From Pseudobutyrivibrio sp. ACV-2 (lineage in GTDB: Bacteria > Bacillota > Clostridia > Lachnospirales > Lachnospiraceae), in assembly GCF_900107545.1 (NCBI RefSeq), contig NZ_FNQZ01000005.1:124001-188000 (forward strand): DNA of 64,000 nt. Direction: 5' to 3'. The notes below the pieces were generated by a model. That model did no database searches. It worked only from the letters and a program-made list of their open reading frames with translations, and was not told the DNA's origin. This document shows positions 51,389 through 60,528 of this stretch, piece after piece (the first letter of the stretch is position 1; each line of letters opens with the position of its first letter). The position numbers and the translations under genes are program-made.

Positions 51389-54253
51389 CTATTCTGTAGC
51401 CTTTAACTCTTTTATTTTCTTCATTGTCTTAACCTCAAGAAGGATGAGTAATCCTGCTATGATAATATCAACAATGATGAATGCAATCTGCCATGGATAG
51501 AGACCTGTGTGAAGGTTCTCAGGCTCGTAGGCACGGCTGTTTACAACTGTGTACATTATATTCTTTGATGCCTGGCGAAGTGCCTTGATACCAGTGGCAC
51601 TTGTTTTGTCGTCAGGGGTGTTTGTACCCATTTCGTATGCTACGAGCATTAGGTCGTTACCATTTCTGATAGCTGCATCAGCATCCATGAAGTTTGCTCC
51701 AAGGAAGTAGTCTGTAATTACCATTCCACGGAATCCCCATTCATCACGGAGTACTTTGTTAAGAAGGCTATCGTTAGCACCTGACCAGTGTGGTCCGATG
51801 TAGCTGTATGCACTCATGACTGCCTGTGCACCACCCTGTTTTACTGCAATTTCAAATGGCTTTAAATAAATCTCTCGGATTGCCTGCTCTGGAGCCCAAA
51901 CTGAAATCATGTTCCAACGGTTTGTCTCCTGATCATTCATTGCAAAGTGTTTGATGTAGCTGTATACACCAGATTCCTTTGCACCGATTACCTCCTGTGA
52001 AATCTGTGTACCTGATAGTAATCCATCCTCAGACACATACTCAAACTCACGTCCGCCAAGAGCTGCACGATGTGTGTTGATTGCTGGTGCATACCATCCT
52101 GATGCGTCCATCTCATCGCACATTTTGCCCATAAGACGTCCATATTCTAATGCAAGATTCTTATTGAATGTACATGCAAGAGTTACGGATGAAGGCATAC
52201 CGATTGAGAACTTGCCTGTAAAGTTGTTTGTAATAGAAGCAGGTCCATCACAGTCTGTAGTTCTTGCCTTTTCTACTGATGGTACCTCAAGTGTCTGATA
52301 GCCACCTAATGCTACCAGTGATGACATTTCATCAACTGTAAGTTCATCTAATAAATCTTCCCAACGTGGATCATCATACTCAGCGCCCCTAAGGTCCTCA
52401 AGCTTAATGCCATTGTCAGCGCCAGTTGTTGGCATTTCATCATTTGAATCATTAAGCTTCTCTGGATTGTAATTAAGATTGCAAACATATTCTGCTTTAG
52501 CTTCATCTGTCATAGAAAAGCTTGCAGGAGCTGCTGTAGCTTCTTCATAATTTGCAAAATGATCTGCTCTTGAAAGATATGTTGCGTTGCCTAAAGCAGT
52601 ATCAAAGTGATTAGTTGCAGCAACTTCATCTGTTGAACGTTTATTGTTTTCCCCGTAGACAACTGTATTGTCTAAATTAAGTATCTTCTCATCGATGACT
52701 GTATGAGCATCCTCTCTAAGAGAAATGATGTAGTCACCTTCCTCAAGAACGTATGCTTTTTCATTTTTATCATCATAAGAAGCAAGTGATTCCTCTGTGA
52801 AATCAAGTGTTACTGTCTGTGACTCGCCTGGTGCTAAAACATCTGTCTTATCAAAAGCCACAAGATTTACTGCTGATTTCTCGATTCCACCATTTGTGTA
52901 AGGTGGTGTGTCATAAAGCTCAACTGCTGATTTACCAGCAACATCACCTGTGTTTGTAACTGTTACATCAACTGTAACATTGCCATCAGCATCTATATTT
53001 AAATCTCCCATCTCCTGCTTGAAGGTTGTGTATGATAAGCCGTAACCAAATGGATACTGAACTTCTTCATCGTAATCGATGAGACCTTCAACTGCAGCTG
53101 TTTCGTAGAAACGATATCCAACATAGATACCCTCTACGTAGTTTACAAAGTGTGGAGCAGAAACTCCAAGAATTGGATCACCTGAATCATAGGTAAACTC
53201 ATCTACATTATCGAATGCATAATCACCAAAGTTGTTGAACCAAGGTGCATGATCGATGTGTCGCGCGAATGTGTCTGATGTCTTTCCTGATGGATTTACA
53301 TCACCATTTAAAATACTTCCAAGTGCAGGAAAGCCACCCTGTCCTAAGCCCTGGCACCATACTAACCCCTTGATGCTAGGATACTCATCGACGAAGTTCA
53401 TCTCAAATGTGTTTGCTCCTGTATAAACAACGATTACGTTGTCGTATGTACCACAAACTTCATCAAATAAATCACGCTCTGTCTGATCTAACTGAAGGAT
53501 ATGCTGACCTTTCTTGAAGTCGTTGTAATCCTCTGAGTTTTCATTGTATGTAACCCCCGCTGTCACATCCTTTGGAAGATCAGCGCCCTCGCCACCGCTT
53601 CTTGCAATTACAATAACTGCTGTGTCAGAGTAATTTTTTGCATTCTCTAAAAGTTCCTTTGGATATGTTGAAAGTGCTGGTTCTGGAAGTGTCCAGTCCT
53701 GGCCGAACAATCCGATTTCCGGTCTGTCTGTTCTGTAGCTTGTATAGAAATCTGAGAGCTCCTGGTTTGTCTCAAAGCCTGCTTCATGAAGTCCATCTAA
53801 AAGCGATGTTGTCTCAAAATCTGCCGAGAATCCACCGGAACCTGTACCACCGTAATATGGATTGGTTGAAGACCATCCAAATACGTTTAGCTTTTTACCA
53901 GATTCCATTGGAAGTGCACCCTTGTTTTCAAGAAGGACAACACCCTCTCCTGCAACTTCCTTTGAAAGCTCTCTGGCTTCTTCAATTGTTTTGTCTGTAA
54001 CTGCTCCCTTGCCTGTTGCAAGTGTAATCATGTTGGACAATGGTCCAAAGCAAATTAAGTTTACGATAGTTACAATTGCAAGCAGGAATGCTGTAAGGGA
54101 ATGTCTTCTTATAAGAAAACGCGCCTTCTTTTCCTTCTTGCTGGCAACAATCATGCAAACAATAAATGCTACGATGACTACTGCTAGTGCAATGAGATGT
54201 GGTGTAATCAATTTAAGTACATTGATTACATCCGTCATGTTAATTGATAACAT
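51389..54253 (-). CDS. Membrane-bound GH3 beta-glucosidase with reversed domain order
   Basis: 954 residues. Two membrane helices (about 13-36 and 50-70) and one near the C-terminus (about 915-935) anchor it. The GH3 C-terminal domain comes first (EVAGEGVVLLENKGALPMES), then a fibronectin III-like domain, then the GH3 N-terminal barrel with the nucleophile Asp in GMVITDYFLGANFM. The reversed order is known from Butyrivibrio beta-glucosidases. It likely cuts beta-glucosides at the cell surface. GGGAGG lies 10 bases before the ATG at 54253. Confidence 0.9.
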   Translation of the reverse strand: MLSINMTDVINVLKLITPHLIALAVVIVAFIVCMIVASKKEKKARFLIRRHSLTAFLLAIVTIVNLICFGPLSNMITLATGKGAVTDKTIEEARELSKEVAGEGVVLLENKGALPMESGKKLNVFGWSSTNPYYGGTGSGGFSADFETTSLLDGLHEAGFETNQELSDFYTSYRTDRPEIGLFGQDWTLPEPALSTYPKELLENAKNYSDTAVIVIARSGGEGADLPKDVTAGVTYNENSEDYNDFKKGQHILQLDQTERDLFDEVCGTYDNVIVVYTGANTFEMNFVDEYPSIKGLVWCQGLGQGGFPALGSILNGDVNPSGKTSDTFARHIDHAPWFNNFGDYAFDNVDEFTYDSGDPILGVSAPHFVNYVEGIYVGYRFYETAAVEGLIDYDEEVQYPFGYGLSYTTFKQEMGDLNIDADGNVTVDVTVTNTGDVAGKSAVELYDTPPYTNGGIEKSAVNLVAFDKTDVLAPGESQTVTLDFTEESLASYDDKNEKAYVLEEGDYIISLREDAHTVIDEKILNLDNTVVYGENNKRSTDEVAATNHFDTALGNATYLSRADHFANYEEATAAPASFSMTDEAKAEYVCNLNYNPEKLNDSNDEMPTTGADNGIKLEDLRGAEYDDPRWEDLLDELTVDEMSSLVALGGYQTLEVPSVEKARTTDCDGPASITNNFTGKFSIGMPSSVTLACTFNKNLALEYGRLMGKMCDEMDASGWYAPAINTHRAALGGREFEYVSEDGLLSGTQISQEVIGAKESGVYSYIKHFAMNDQETNRWNMISVWAPEQAIREIYLKPFEIAVKQGGAQAVMSAYSYIGPHWSGANDSLLNKVLRDEWGFRGMVITDYFLGANFMDADAAIRNGNDLMLVAYEMGTNTPDDKTSATGIKALRQASKNIMYTVVNSRAYEPENLHTGLYPWQIAFIIVDIIIAGLLILLEVKTMKKIKELKATE

Positions 54254-54452
54254 TTAACTTTTTCCTCCCTTTCCCTTTGGATGGTTGAATTTTATGTCTG
54301 TCATATTTCCATTTCAATCAAATGTCCTATCCTGTCATCATAATGACCTTCTTTGTCACCTATCCCCATTTTTTGAAGCTTTTTATATGCTATAATATGA
54401 CCCACGGGAATATAACAAATACGATACAACAAGTAGTTTCACGGAGGAACTT
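54254..54452. promoter_or_regulatory. Divergent regulatory gap before the LytTR gene
   Basis: 199 bp between the GH3 gene and the divergent response regulator. On the plus strand a TATAAT occurs at about 54391 with a T-rich minus-35 region. No LytTR-type paired repeats could be identified with confidence. Confidence 0.4.
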
Positions 54453-55160
54453 ATGCTAAATATAGCACTGGTAGAAAATGATAGTGATGACGTAAAAGCC
54501 TTTTGCGAAATAGCTGATGTGTTTTTCAATCAGCAGAAGATACCATACGAAATCACTGTCTTTAATTCTGCAGAAAGTTTTTTAGAAACATACAATTATC
54601 AATATCAGATTATTTTTATGGACATCGAATTGGATGGAATGAACGGAATGGATGCAGCCCACAAGCTGCGGGAAATTGATTCAAATGTGATATTAATCTT
54701 CCTGACCAATCTGGCACATTATGCTATTGCCGGCTACGAAGTAAATGCTTTGGACTACATACTAAAGCCATTGTCACAGACTGCTTTCAGCTTGAAGATG
54801 CCAAAAGTCGTTGCCCTGGTTAAGCAGCAGGCAAATAAAAACATAACGATTGTATCAAAGGGCGAGATGCATACCTTTTCAACAGATAAAATCTATTTTG
54901 TGGAAATACTATCCCATCGTCTTTACTATCACACCATGGATGGAGTGTTTGATACCAGAGGAACAATCAGCGAGATAGAAACTACTTTGTATCCATATAA
55001 CTTCCGTCGTTGTAACAACAGTTACCTCGTTAATTTAAAATATGTTATCAGTATAGAGGGAAATGACGTAAAGGTTGGGCCAAATATTTTGCCAATCAGT
55101 CGTCCAAAAAAGAAAACCTTTATCAATGAAGTTACTAATTATTTAGGAGGACAGCTATGA
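54453..55160 (+). CDS. LytTR-type response regulator (AgrA-like)
   Basis: 235 residues. A receiver domain (phospho-acceptor Asp in IIFMDIELDGMNGMDAA, Thr/Lys in FLTNLAHYAI and DYILKPLS) and a C-terminal LytTR DNA-binding domain (KIYFVEILSHRLYYHTMDGV, RCNNSYLVNLKYVISIEGND). GGAGG precedes the ATG. Its 3' end overlaps the kinase gene by 4 bp. Such pairs often answer to peptides or sense the cell surface; the adjacent GH3 gene is a possible target. Confidence 0.9.
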   Translation: MLNIALVENDSDDVKAFCEIADVFFNQQKIPYEITVFNSAESFLETYNYQYQIIFMDIELDGMNGMDAAHKLREIDSNVILIFLTNLAHYAIAGYEVNALDYILKPLSQTAFSLKMPKVVALVKQQANKNITIVSKGEMHTFSTDKIYFVEILSHRLYYHTMDGVFDTRGTISEIETTLYPYNFRRCNNSYLVNLKYVISIEGNDVKVGPNILPISRPKKKTFINEVTNYLGGQL

Positions 55161-56401
55161 TAGCCTTCCATGTTTCACCATTTATAGTCTTAATAGAACT
55201 AGTTGCATCAATAGGAGTTCTGCTTTTATGGCAGGAAAAGCGTCCGCTATTTGCACTTAGGGTTCTGTTATTTGCAGTTATCCTAATTGGTATGAATTTT
55301 ACCTGGGATAAGTTTGTATTTGAAAATCTGGCTTATGTAATCCAGTTTGCAGTCATAGTCCTTGCTGTACTTTTTTGCTACAATCTAAATCCAGTTTCAG
55401 CATTATATTGGAGCACTGCCAGCCTTTCTATCCAACATCTGGCCTTCTCGTTGCTTACACTATCAAGCTGCTTTTTCTACGGAATCTATTCCACTCCTAT
55501 ATATTTTATTTTGTGTTATATCATAATTTTGACGCTAGAGTATCTTCTGATAACCCGCCATTTTGGAAAGGACTTTGAGCTACGGGATAAGCAAATTAAA
55601 CTGACAATCGTTTCCCTTATAGCTATGTTTTCCTGTACTATCCTGAACTCCTATAGAATGAGATATACAAATGACAATGATTTGATTTTTGTCACTTCTA
55701 TCTATTCTATTATTTGCTCACTTTTAGCGCTGTTTCTCCAGCTTGGTCTTTTTGAAAAAGGTCAGCTTGAGATGGAGAAATCAGTACTTGAACAAATCAT
55801 CGCCAACGATAAAAGACATTATGATGATTCCTTGCAAAATGTTGAGCTTTTAAACATGTACTGCCATGACCTGAAATATTTTCTTCGAAGAAATGCTGAT
55901 GAAGTAGGTTCCTTCAAGCATCAGGCTGAAAAGTTTTTGTCTACATTCGATGCAGATATTTCCACCTACAATCACGCTTTAGACACTATCCTCACTGAAA
56001 AATCTCTGTACTGTGCCAACAACGATATACAGCTTACCTGCATGGCAGATGGTCAGCTTTTGGAATACATGGATACAGCAGATGTGTATGCAATGTTTGG
56101 AAATCTGCTTTCTAATGCAATTGAGGCTGTTTCAAAGCTTGAAAATCATGAAAAAAGAATGATATCCCTCACAGTTCGTCGCAGAAATGACTTTGTCCAC
56201 ATTTTGGTCGATAATTACTACGATAATACACTGTCTTTCCACAATGGGCTGCCAGAATCCACAAAAGAACAACCGCACCTTCATGGCTACGGCTTGAAAA
56301 GCATTAGGTATTTGGCTGAAAAATATAATGGCAATCTTACTATTTCAGCTGATGAAGATGTATTTCATGTAAATATTTTGATGCCAATTAACATACAGTA
56401 A
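55157..56401 (+). CDS. GHKL-type sensor histidine kinase (AgrC-like)
   Basis: 414 residues. Six or more membrane helices (about 1-205), then a coiled coil, the phospho-acceptor His in MYCHDLKYFLRR and a GHKL ATPase domain with N-box NLLSNAIEAV and G-box HGYGLKSIRYLAEKYNGN. This is the HPK10/AgrC kind. It is translated by ATGA overlap with the regulator gene. No peptide or processing gene is nearby. Confidence 0.9.
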   Translation: MIAFHVSPFIVLIELVASIGVLLLWQEKRPLFALRVLLFAVILIGMNFTWDKFVFENLAYVIQFAVIVLAVLFCYNLNPVSALYWSTASLSIQHLAFSLLTLSSCFFYGIYSTPIYFILCYIIILTLEYLLITRHFGKDFELRDKQIKLTIVSLIAMFSCTILNSYRMRYTNDNDLIFVTSIYSIICSLLALFLQLGLFEKGQLEMEKSVLEQIIANDKRHYDDSLQNVELLNMYCHDLKYFLRRNADEVGSFKHQAEKFLSTFDADISTYNHALDTILTEKSLYCANNDIQLTCMADGQLLEYMDTADVYAMFGNLLSNAIEAVSKLENHEKRMISLTVRRRNDFVHILVDNYYDNTLSFHNGLPESTKEQPHLHGYGLKSIRYLAEKYNGNLTISADEDVFHVNILMPINIQ

Positions 56402-56411
56402 TCAGTTACTA

Positions 56412-56443
56412 AAGGGGCCCTTATTTGTAAGGGGCCTTTTTGT
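56412..56443 (+). terminator. Terminator of the two-component operon
   Basis: Stem of GGGGCCCTTA with TAAGGGGCC, tetraloop-like centre TTTG, then TTTTTG, 11 bases after the kinase stop. Confidence 0.8.
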
Positions 56444-56587
56444 ATATCAAAGAAAGTGATTTTCCCAAGTAATACACACATTTTGGAAACAGTTTTATAA
56501 ATGATTACCAATATGTTACATGATATAATTTATCTATCTTGATATTCCTTACTAGTTTTTCCAGCATACATAATAAAACTAATTGGG

Positions 56588-56758
56588 ATATTCAGCAAAA
56601 AGAAAGTAGTACTAGCTGGCGCCTATGGTAATTTGGGCGCAAGCATTTTTAGAGAGTTATTGAAAAATGGCCATGAGGTTGATGCTCTGGATATGCTAGA
56701 GCATGACCTGAATTTGAATGGTAAATATACATTTAAATTGGATAGCACAATTTACTAA
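56588..56758 (+). pseudogene. N-terminal stub of an NAD-dependent epimerase/dehydratase
   Basis: An open frame of 56 codons: FSKKKVVLAGAYGNLGASIF, then RELLKNGHEVDALDMLEHDL, ending at TAA 56756-56758. GAxGxLGxxIxRxLLxxGHEV is the Rossmann dinucleotide-binding opening of extended SDR enzymes. No proper start is present and everything after the second strand is gone. Confidence 0.65.
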
Positions 56759-56857
56759 TACATTTGGGTAGAGATTTCTTTTATTAAGCACCATCATGCA
56801 AAGAAAAGCAGGTCTCACAACACTCGAATTAAACTATTAACCACAGGGAGAACAACA

Positions 56858-57505
56858 ATGATAAAACTTAATGAACTACTGGATATTATAAAAGAAAATT
56901 ACTTCCTTACACCAATCAACACTTCTGCCTATCATAATCTCAAAGTAAAGGGCATGAAATTTGATATTAAAGCCTTCAAGGTCGAGGGGCTCGGTCATGT
57001 TTCAATAATGAGGGCCAAGGGACTTTTCGGTCTTATGAAAATGGATACACTTATTATCAATCCATTGGAACTTGATTTGCCACTATACTCATATGACAGA
57101 TTTCTTGCTATGGGCAACGATACACTGATTGTCGAAATGTATGACACAATGATTGAAAAAAATACTTTCGAGAGTATGGATTCACTGATATCAAAATATA
57201 ATCATCTTCCAAAAAGAGATGCTGGTAAACACTGGTATGATGACATAAAATTGCTTCAGAGTATTTCTTTTAAGGGTAAAAAAGATATTAGCTCAGAATT
57301 TGATGATTTAGCAATAGAACATTTAAAAAACTTTCTCGATACTACAGCCAATAACGTTACTGACTCTAATACCAAGAAAGCTTTGTCTTTAAGATATGTA
57401 AATGGACTTCTGGAAAATGGTGGTCCTTCCACAGATGTATTTACAAAAAGGATTGGCAAGGTGGCCACTGAAGAACTATACCATAAAGTATTGTTTGGAG
57501 TGTAA
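56858..57505 (+). CDS. Conserved-looking protein of unknown function
   Basis: 215 residues, soluble, no signal peptide, GGGAGA upstream of the ATG. Beta strands and helices alternate; segments such as NPLELDLPLYSYDRFLAMGN and DTLIVEMYDTMIEKN faintly recall ferredoxin-dependent bilin or red-chlorophyll-catabolite reductases, but this is only a resemblance by eye. The C-terminus (TKKALSLRYVNGLLENGGPS) is more polar. It follows the epimerase stub and has its own terminator. Confidence 0.5.
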   Translation: MIKLNELLDIIKENYFLTPINTSAYHNLKVKGMKFDIKAFKVEGLGHVSIMRAKGLFGLMKMDTLIINPLELDLPLYSYDRFLAMGNDTLIVEMYDTMIEKNTFESMDSLISKYNHLPKRDAGKHWYDDIKLLQSISFKGKKDISSEFDDLAIEHLKNFLDTTANNVTDSNTKKALSLRYVNGLLENGGPSTDVFTKRIGKVATEELYHKVLFGV

Positions 57506-57506
57506 G

Positions 57507-57616
57507 GGCCCTCCCGTCTGTAGCGGGAAAACCCAGCCATTATGATTGCCTCCGGCAATGGGGCTGGGTTGTAGAAGACGGGCAACTCCCTAAAGGGGCC
57601 CTCCCGTCTTCTTTTA
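57507..57616. terminator. Converging double hairpin
   Basis: AACCCAGCC pairs with GGCTGGGTT (about 57530-57571), then AGAAGACGGG pairs with CCCGTCTTCT (about 57575-57612), followed by TTTT on the plus strand. GGGCCCTCCCGTCT occurs twice, at each end. It ends both converging genes. Confidence 0.75.
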
Positions 57617-59155
57617 CCAACAAAGACTATCGTCGAAGTCTTCCAGGCTTGGGTCCACTGGTTCTTCTTTTAGGATTGTGCGCATGTAACGATTTACTTC
57701 TGTGCGCATATCACGTCGAGTGCCATCTAGCGGTACCATCAGGTTGTGATTAACCCAAATCCAGTGGAGCCCACGCTTTCTAGCTTCTTGTTCAAATAAT
57801 CCTGTGTAGCCTGACATGGCCTTGCAGCCTATGTGCACATACATGATTACCATGTCGGCATTCATCTGCTCACAGAATCTAAACAGATCTTCAACACCAG
57901 TTTCATAGCCGCCATTGGAGCGACTTCTCATAATCATGTTTTCATAAAGATATCCCAAGTCCAAAAGTGCCTGTTGTTTGTCTGTGGTGCTGACCATTTC
58001 GGTGGAAACACAACAGAGCATATCGTTTATAGGAACTATTCCCCAGCAGTTCATGAGCCAATTCGGAAATGCGGTATAGTAGGCAGCCTGAACTCCCCAC
58101 AGAATTGCACGATGACGATATTCCTTGCAGGCCATTTCTTTGTTCTTAAATGCCTTTGTGGCCATGGCTGTAATCTTTTGACTTGTGGTTAAAAAGATTG
58201 GGCTTCGGCCCCCTGCTGCCATGTATTCTCCATATCTGTAAAATCCAAGTGTTGCTCCAAGCAGCTGAGGATATGGCGATTTATTGATTTCAAGCCACTC
58301 AAGAAACTCTTTGGTTTCTTTATTAAATCTATCCATATTATCAAAGAAATAATTCCAATCAAACTTTTCACCAGTGTGTTCCTCGATAAATTTGATAGCG
58401 TTGTATACCTCATCTGCTGCATACTGCTGCACGCTTTCCTGACGATGACGGATAGGTGCGTATAGCTGAAATGTAGGAATATTCATGCTACGAGCCATAA
58501 GTCCACCGCCCATCAATGAACCATCGCAGGTGGTGTTACACTGAACAGCACATGCTCCAATATGAGGAAAATCATCCTCTAAAGCTGCTCCCAGCTCGGC
58601 TGCCGGCATAGGACACACATCATTTGGTACACCAAATTCGTGGGTCTTATCCACATAGTGCATTACACCCTCTTGGCACATAAATGAACTGGTGTAGATA
58701 GCAGGTACCTCATAGCTCACCCACTTAAGATTAGGAAATCCTCCCATCAAAGTGCTCATCATATTTTCATCGAAGATAACCATTTTTTTAGAAAGCTCAG
58801 TGTCATTGCCTATAGCTGGATCAGCCCTGAACATATCTGTCAGAGAAATAGTCATGTCGATAATAATTAGACCGATACCCTCATGGGCCAGACGAAGCGC
58901 CGTACCTCTGAGGCCTTCCGTGTGCCTGTCCATAAAATCCGGAACTGCCAGATAATTGCTCATCCATCTATATCTAAAGAAGCCCTTAAAATTGTTTGGC
59001 TTCATCATGAATTTGCCCAATATAAATAAGTAGTAAAGCCATCTGGTGTAATCATACCAGGTATCCTTTAGCCCTCTCCATTCCCGGCGTCTACGAGGGC
59101 GTTTTCCTGAATAGATTGTACTACCCAGTGGCTCACTTCCAAATGCTTTTCCCAT
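57614..59155 (-). CDS. 2-hydroxyacyl-CoA dehydratase-family subunit (HgdB-like), large
   Basis: 513 residues of the family that binds a 4Fe-4S cluster and removes water from 2-hydroxyacyl-CoA by a radical route. Recognisable parts are GGGLMARSMNIPTFQLYAPI, the cysteine-containing HIGACAVQCNTTCDGSL, LGATLGFYRYGEYMAAGGRS and the late MVIMYVHIGCKAMSGY. The pair with 60529-61728 fits a two-subunit dehydratase, although the activator ATPase (HgdC-like) is not in this window. AGGAG lies upstream of the ATG. The substrate is unknown. Confidence 0.75.
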   Translation of the reverse strand: MGKAFGSEPLGSTIYSGKRPRRRREWRGLKDTWYDYTRWLYYLFILGKFMMKPNNFKGFFRYRWMSNYLAVPDFMDRHTEGLRGTALRLAHEGIGLIIIDMTISLTDMFRADPAIGNDTELSKKMVIFDENMMSTLMGGFPNLKWVSYEVPAIYTSSFMCQEGVMHYVDKTHEFGVPNDVCPMPAAELGAALEDDFPHIGACAVQCNTTCDGSLMGGGLMARSMNIPTFQLYAPIRHRQESVQQYAADEVYNAIKFIEEHTGEKFDWNYFFDNMDRFNKETKEFLEWLEINKSPYPQLLGATLGFYRYGEYMAAGGRSPIFLTTSQKITAMATKAFKNKEMACKEYRHRAILWGVQAAYYTAFPNWLMNCWGIVPINDMLCCVSTEMVSTTDKQQALLDLGYLYENMIMRSRSNGGYETGVEDLFRFCEQMNADMVIMYVHIGCKAMSGYTGLFEQEARKRGLHWIWVNHNLMVPLDGTRRDMRTEVNRYMRTILKEEPVDPSLEDFDDSLCW

Positions 59156-59170
59156 TACTTATGCTCCTGT

Positions 59171-60478
59171 CTAAAAGTATGCTACAGACATGTCTACACC
59201 TTTGCCAACTCCTGGTACTGTAGCTTTGTCTGTGTACTGCCACATAGAGCATTTTCCACTGTAATTTGGACCGGTAGCCAGTGTAGATAAATCCTTGCTA
59301 TACCAAGCCATCCAAACCATATAGCTCTGCTGAATCTGGGAAACATTCCATTTTGAATCGTTCAACATTTCATAGCGATTTGCATAAAACATAGGAGTAT
59401 AGCCCCTGCTTTGCACCTGTCCTAAGAATGCCATAGCAATGTTACTACGCTCATCTTTGGTAAGATTAAATTGACGACTGCTGGCTTTTTCATAATTTTC
59501 ACAGTTGAAAGCAACGGGCATAGAAATAGAATATCCTGAAATATAATCTGCCACCCAATTAGCCTCTTCTATTGCTTCATCCTGATTACATGCTGTGGAG
59601 AAGAAATATACACCAACCTTTAAGCCGTTTTTAGCAGCTTCCTGCATATTATATTTCGCATTTGCATCTGCAAGGATTTCACCTGTTGTAGATTTTCTGA
59701 TTCCCACTCGAATCATGGCGCAATCTACACCAGACGCTGCCACCTGAGCCCAATCAATAGAGCCTTGAAAAACTGAAACATCTATTACTTTTTTTAAGTT
59801 ATCGTCTGCCTGATTAGCTTCTGCTGCTTTAGCCTCTTCTGCTTTTTTGGCTTCCTCTTCCTTCAGCTTTTGTTCCTCTAATAATTTTGCCTCTTCAGCC
59901 TTCTTTGCTTCTTCCTCTTTTTTGGCTTCTTCAGCTTTCTTTTCTTCCTCGGCTTTTTTAGCCTCCTCAATCTTTTTGGCTTCTTCGGCTTTTTTTAGTT
60001 CCTCGGCCTTTTTAGCTTCCTCAGCTTTTTTTGCTTCCTCAGCTTTTTTGGCTTCCTCAGCTTTTTTGGCTTCCTCAGCTTTTTTTGCCTCCTCAGCCTT
60101 TTTAGCTTCTTCGGCTTTTTTGGCTTCCTCAGCCTTCCTTGCCTCTTCAGCTTTCTGCTCTTCCTCAGCTTTCTTAGCCTCTTCCTCTGGATCAGGTTCA
60201 TTTATAACAACTTCAATCTTTACATCACTAAAATCATCCTCTACAGTCTCAGGTTCTGCAAGGGCCACTGTCTCCTGTTGTTCTACTACAGCGACTTCCT
60301 GTTCCTCTGGTTCCTCAGTGAGTTTTTTCGCCAGAGCAAAAGAACCAAAGCCTATGAAAAGCACGCCAACTACAGAGCCTCCTATAAATAGTCTACGTTT
60401 TATAGCTCTAAACTTTCGACGCTTTGCTCCTATAGCAACCTTTTCTCTATAATCCAAATCATCATACTTCTTTTTCAA
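59171..60478 (-). CDS. GH25-type lysozyme with long charged helical linker
   Basis: 435 residues from a TTG at 60476-60478 (GGAGG upstream). A cytoplasmic basic start, one membrane helix (about 31-50), an acidic stretch, then about 120 residues of AEEAKK repeats (roughly 97-225), and a GH25 catalytic domain (VIDVSVFQGSIDWAQVAASG to VPGVGKGVDMSVAYF). The linker should form a rigid single alpha helix spanning the wall. The DxE motif of the family reads FNCENYE here, so one catalytic acid may be replaced by Asn. It lies between the two dehydratase-type genes on the same strand. Confidence 0.85.
   Translation of the reverse strand: MKKKYDDLDYREKVAIGAKRRKFRAIKRRLFIGGSVVGVLFIGFGSFALAKKLTEEPEEQEVAVVEQQETVALAEPETVEDDFSDVKIEVVINEPDPEEEAKKAEEEQKAEEARKAEEAKKAEEAKKAEEAKKAEEAKKAEEAKKAEEAKKAEEAKKAEELKKAEEAKKIEEAKKAEEEKKAEEAKKEEEAKKAEEAKLLEEQKLKEEEAKKAEEAKAAEANQADDNLKKVIDVSVFQGSIDWAQVAASGVDCAMIRVGIRKSTTGEILADANAKYNMQEAAKNGLKVGVYFFSTACNQDEAIEEANWVADYISGYSISMPVAFNCENYEKASSRQFNLTKDERSNIAMAFLGQVQSRGYTPMFYANRYEMLNDSKWNVSQIQQSYMVWMAWYSKDLSTLATGPNYSGKCSMWQYTDKATVPGVGKGVDMSVAYF
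59850..60180 (-). repeat. Imperfect tandem repeat encoding AEEAKK
   Basis: About 330 bp of imperfect repeats of 15-21 bases (GCTTCCTCAGCTTTTTTGGC on the plus strand) within the lysozyme gene. Such arrays change length easily by slipped replication, and repeat numbers may vary between strains. The complementary strand keeps a long spurious frame. Confidence 0.85.
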
Positions 60479-60528
60479 AATTATCCTCCAAATAAATCAA
60501 TTTATTCCCACCAATACATCATCCACTA

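Noticed and set aside
59847-60452. 201-codon plus-strand frame rich in Ser, Ala and Phe
   Set aside because: It is the mirror of the AEEAKK repeats of the lysozyme gene; it has no ribosome site, and its bias follows from the repeat.
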